Positions 6,367 to 8,997 of a stretch of 8,997 nucleotides of DNA are shown here, piece after piece. A program made the position numbers and the translations under genes. The notes under the pieces are model-generated. The model did not search any database, was not told the origin of the DNA, and saw nothing but the letters and a program-made list of their open reading frames with translations. The stretch is taken from contig CALIDR010000117.1 of NCBI GenBank assembly GCA_938022295.1, positions 1 through 8,997 of the forward strand, written 5' to 3'. Every line of letters begins with the position of its first letter. The stretch's first letter is position 1. This DNA is from an uncultured Burkholderiaceae bacterium (lineage in GTDB: Bacteria; Pseudomonadota; Gammaproteobacteria; Burkholderiales; Burkholderiaceae_C).

Positions 6367-8997
6367 ATGTCCCGCAAGAGGCCGATCCACTACGTCGACA
6401 TCCACGGCCGGCCGTTCGATCCGACGCGCGGCACCGCGCGCGCCGAGCCCTCCGCCACCGCGGCCGACGACGAGGCGCGGGCGCGCGCCGCCGACGTCGA
6501 CCCCGCCGATGCCCGGACCGTGTTCGACGCGCTCGCGCTCGGCGGCTGGCGGCGCGGCAAGACGCCGCTGACGACGCTGCTGAAGGGCCTGGGCTGGCGG
6601 CGCGCCGGCGGACAGGGGTTCACGGTGCCCGACACCGCGGCGGCGCTGCACCGGCTGGCGGGCGAGGGGCGGGTGACCGTCCCGGAGGGCGAAGGCTGGC
6701 TGGCCGATGCGGCGGCGGCGCGCGAGCGGCTGCCCGCGCTGCTGGCGCGGCCCGAGGCCGCCGGCTGGTGGCGGGTGTGGATCTGGGCGGCCGGCGGCGG
6801 CGTCGGCACCCCCGATCGCGACCCCTGGCACGCCGAGGTGCGCGACGACGGCGAGGCGGTCGCGCTGGCGCGGCTGGTGCTGCTCGGCGTCGACGCGGCC
6901 ACGTACAACCGCCTGTCGGAGCGGGTGCTCGGCCGCGCGGCGTCGGCAGGCGCCGTCGGCCAGGCGCTCGACGACCTGCACGCGATGGGCCTGCTCGAGC
7001 GCGTGCAGGCCGACCTGCGGTGGGGGCTGCTGGTGGCACTCGACCGCCACGGCCTGCTGGACCGCCGCCCGGCGCTCGCGGCGTGGGTCGACGCCGCACT
7101 CGACGCGGGTCCTGCCGCGGTGCCGGCCCAGCTCAAGCTCAGTGTGGCCGAGCGCCGCCTGCAACGCGGCGACGCGGCGGGCATGCGCCGCGCGCTCGCC
7201 GACGACCCCGGCTGTGCGGCGTTCCGCCCGCTGTTCGACGCCGCCGCGCTCGCGCACGAGGGCCGTTTCCCCGAGGCCGCCGAGGCGTTCGCGCCGGCGC
7301 TGAAGGCGCTCGCCGCCGAGCTCGGCCGGCGCAGGAACCTGGCGCCGCAGCGGCTGCTGCAGTGGTATGCCCTGGCCCTGCTGGCGCAGCCCGACGCGCG
7401 GGCCTGGACGACGGCGCGCAAGCTGTGCGTCTCCGAGTCGGGCTCGCGCCAGCCCGGCGTGCACGACGCCTGGGGCCGCTGGGCGCACGCGCTGGCGGTG
7501 CGGCTCGGCGACGCGCGCGTCCAGCCCGGGGCGTTCGAGCCGACGCCCGCAGCCCGCGGGCCGTTTGCGCAGGCGCTCGACGCCGACCGCGAGGCCGACC
7601 GCCTGCTGCTCGCCGCGTGGCTGGACCACCGGCCGCGGGGCTGGACGGCCGCCGGCGTCGAGGCGCTCGTCGCCGCGCTGCACCGCGGAGGCCTGCCGTG
7701 GAAGGCCGACCTGATCGGCCAGGCCTGCGAACGGCTCGGGCTGCCGGTGCCGCCGCGTCCGGCCGACGCCGGGCCCCCTTGGCCGGTGCGGTTCTACGCG
7801 CCGGCGCAGGCCGCGTGGCGCGACGCGCTGGCGGCCATCGTCGCCCTCGGCGACGGGCGCGCGGCCACCGCCGCGTCGCCGTTGCAGACGCTGCGCTGGC
7901 GGCTCGCGCTCGACGCCGAGGCGCGGCCGTTCGACCTGCAGGCCTTCGAGCCGCCGGCCACCGGCCGCGGACGGCCGAAGCCGCTGTCGCTGCTGCAACT
8001 GAAGCGCCGCGAGCGGCTCGACCCGCGCGACGCCGCGGTGGCGCGGTGCCTGCGCACGTCGCGCTACCGCGCCACCGAGGTCTCGCTCGACCTCGCCGGC
8101 GCGGTGCAGGCGCTGGTGGGCCACCCGGCGCTCGAGCTCGCCGACGCGCCGGGAGTGGCGGTCGACCTGCGCGAGAGCCTGCCGGTGATGCACGTGCACC
8201 GGCAGCGCATGCCGGGCGCCGCGGGCGGCGAGGCCGCGGAGTGCTTCGTGTTCGAGCTCGAGGACCCGCTGCTCGCCGCCGCGCCGCCCGAGCTCGAGCA
8301 CCACGCGCCGACCGACTACGACGCCCGCGACGCCGAGGCCGAGAAGCGCGACGGCCTGCGCGTCGTGCGTGAGGCCCCCGAGCGCGCGCGGCTGATCCGC
8401 ATCACGCCGGCGCAGCGCCGGGTGGCCGAGCTGGTGGCCAAGCGCTGGGCGGTGCCGGTGGCCGCGCGCGCCGAGCTCGACGCCGCGCTGCGCGTGCTCG
8501 CCGGCCACTTCGTGCTGCACAGCGACGCCGAGGCCGGCGAGCCGGTGCCGAGCGACGCCCGCCTGGTGGCGCAGCTGCAGCCGCGCGGCGACGCGCTGCA
8601 GCTGCAGCTGGCGGTGCGGCCGTTCGGCGACTTCGGCCCGCTGCTCGTGCCCGGCAGCGGCCGCGCGCGGCTGCTGACGCTGCACGGCGGGATCGGCCTG
8701 GCCACCGAGCGCGCGCTCGACGCCGAACGCGCGCACCTGGCGGCGGTGCTCAAGGCGCTGCCCTTCCTCGGCGAGCCGCCGCCCGACGCGACGTGGCTGC
8801 TCGAAGACCCCGAGGACGCGCTGGCCGCGGTGCACGCGCTGGGGCGGCTGATGGCGCCGCAGGGCGAGGCGGCGGCGCCGGTGCGCGCCGTCGAGTGGCC
8901 GCGCGGCCAGCCGCTGCGCGTGCACGCGCCGACGGCCGGTGCGCTGAAGACGTCGCTGCGCAGCGGGCGCGACTGGTTCGCCGTCGACGGCGAACTG
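6367..8997 (+). CDS. N-terminal part of a large Swi2/Snf2-type helicase (partial)
   Basis: The frame is open for 877 codons and runs off the right edge. The beginning (IHYVDIHGRPFDPTRG) and the layout match, from memory, the long N-terminal region of proteobacterial DEAD/DEAH-box (Snf2) proteins of about 1,400 residues. A winged-helix-like segment comes first (about 55-105), then a long helical, TPR-like Ala/Leu-rich region (about 250-450). A mixed region follows, with GRARLLTLHGGIGLATERAL (about 765-790) and, at the edge, GRDWFAVDGEL (867-877), the kind of strand that precedes the ATPase core. The ATPase motifs (Walker A, DExx, motif VI) would lie beyond the window, so catalytic activity cannot be verified here. 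Such proteins use ATP to move along DNA or remodel protein-DNA complexes. The start ATG 6367 is firm: TGA at 6304-6306 closes the frame and no ATG, GTG or TTG lies between. No Shine-Dalgarno is visible. It is transcribed away from the DUF1800 operon. Confidence 0.75.
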   Translation, partial: MSRKRPIHYVDIHGRPFDPTRGTARAEPSATAADDEARARAADVDPADARTVFDALALGGWRRGKTPLTTLLKGLGWRRAGGQGFTVPDTAAALHRLAGEGRVTVPEGEGWLADAAAARERLPALLARPEAAGWWRVWIWAAGGGVGTPDRDPWHAEVRDDGEAVALARLVLLGVDAATYNRLSERVLGRAASAGAVGQALDDLHAMGLLERVQADLRWGLLVALDRHGLLDRRPALAAWVDAALDAGPAAVPAQLKLSVAERRLQRGDAAGMRRALADDPGCAAFRPLFDAAALAHEGRFPEAAEAFAPALKALAAELGRRRNLAPQRLLQWYALALLAQPDARAWTTARKLCVSESGSRQPGVHDAWGRWAHALAVRLGDARVQPGAFEPTPAARGPFAQALDADREADRLLLAAWLDHRPRGWTAAGVEALVAALHRGGLPWKADLIGQACERLGLPVPPRPADAGPPWPVRFYAPAQAAWRDALAAIVALGDGRAATAASPLQTLRWRLALDAEARPFDLQAFEPPATGRGRPKPLSLLQLKRRERLDPRDAAVARCLRTSRYRATEVSLDLAGAVQALVGHPALELADAPGVAVDLRESLPVMHVHRQRMPGAAGGEAAECFVFELEDPLLAAAPPELEHHAPTDYDARDAEAEKRDGLRVVREAPERARLIRITPAQRRVAELVAKRWAVPVAARAELDAALRVLAGHFVLHSDAEAGEPVPSDARLVAQLQPRGDALQLQLAVRPFGDFGPLLVPGSGRARLLTLHGGIGLATERALDAERAHLAAVLKALPFLGEPPPDATWLLEDPEDALAAVHALGRLMAPQGEAAAPVRAVEWPRGQPLRVHAPTAGALKTSLRSGRDWFAVDGEL

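Noticed and set aside
6541..6564. GGWRRGKT (residues 59-66 of the helicase-like protein) fits the Walker A pattern GxxxxGK[ST].
   Set aside because: No hydrophobic strand precedes it, no Walker B is placed suitably after it, and it sits in a winged-helix-like segment. The ATPase core of this family lies far toward the C-terminus.
6303..8372. A 689-codon plus-strand frame starting at GTG 6303.
   Set aside because: It encodes almost only Arg, Ala, Gly and Pro, as expected for an off-frame reading of a GC-rich gene. It overlaps the better-supported frame beginning at 6367.
6337..8925. An 862-codon open frame on the minus strand opposite the helicase-like gene.
   Set aside because: It is a mirror of the high-GC codon pattern: composition dominated by Arg, Ala, Gly and His with no motif. 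The plus-strand frame has hydrophobic patterning and a recognisable family layout.

Overview
This window comes from a very GC-rich bacterial chromosome. Hand counts of two sample lines inside long genes give 77-78% G+C, and third codon positions are almost all G or C. The gene families and base composition suggest a high-GC proteobacterium. A betaproteobacterium of the Burkholderiales (Rubrivivax/Leptothrix-like) is my best guess, but it is an inference and not proven by any marker here. I see no rRNA, tRNA, CRISPR array, transposase or intact mobile element.

Layout. (1) At 1-199 an open frame that enters from the left may be the tail of an upstream gene. Its stop overlaps the next start as ATGA. 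(2) 196-1587 (+) encodes a 463-residue protein with an N-terminal zinc-binding SEC-C motif and a C-terminal helical segment resembling the toxin-binding end of Xre/MbcA/ParS antitoxins. A hairpin follows its stop. (3) 1712-2309 (+) is a two-gene toxin-antitoxin module: a BrnT-like toxin, then a ribbon-helix-helix (CopG-type) antitoxin overlapping it by 8 nt. It is clearly less GC-rich (about 60%) than its neighbours, so it looks acquired. The toxin may be made from a leaderless GTG-start message, while the antitoxin has a strong Shine-Dalgarno sequence. (4) 2310-2613 is a convergent gap with an imperfect inverted repeat. (5) 2614-6038 (-) is a two-gene operon: a DUF1800 lipoprotein, then, after 8 nt, a DUF1501 protein with a twin-arginine signal. 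This pair is widespread and functionally uncharacterised, and both products should leave the cytoplasm. (6) 6039-6366 is a divergent gap with two tandem hairpins. (7) 6367-8997 (+) is a long open frame cut by the right edge. It looks like the non-catalytic N-terminal part of a large bacterial Swi2/Snf2-type helicase.

How the genes relate. The toxin and antitoxin form one unit, and the DUF1800/DUF1501 pair forms another. The SEC-C gene and the helicase have no visible partner inside the window. I found no convincing new multi-gene system. The points most worth a second look are the expression asymmetry of the toxin-antitoxin module, the SEC-C plus antitoxin-like C-terminus combination, and the structured divergent gap before the helicase.
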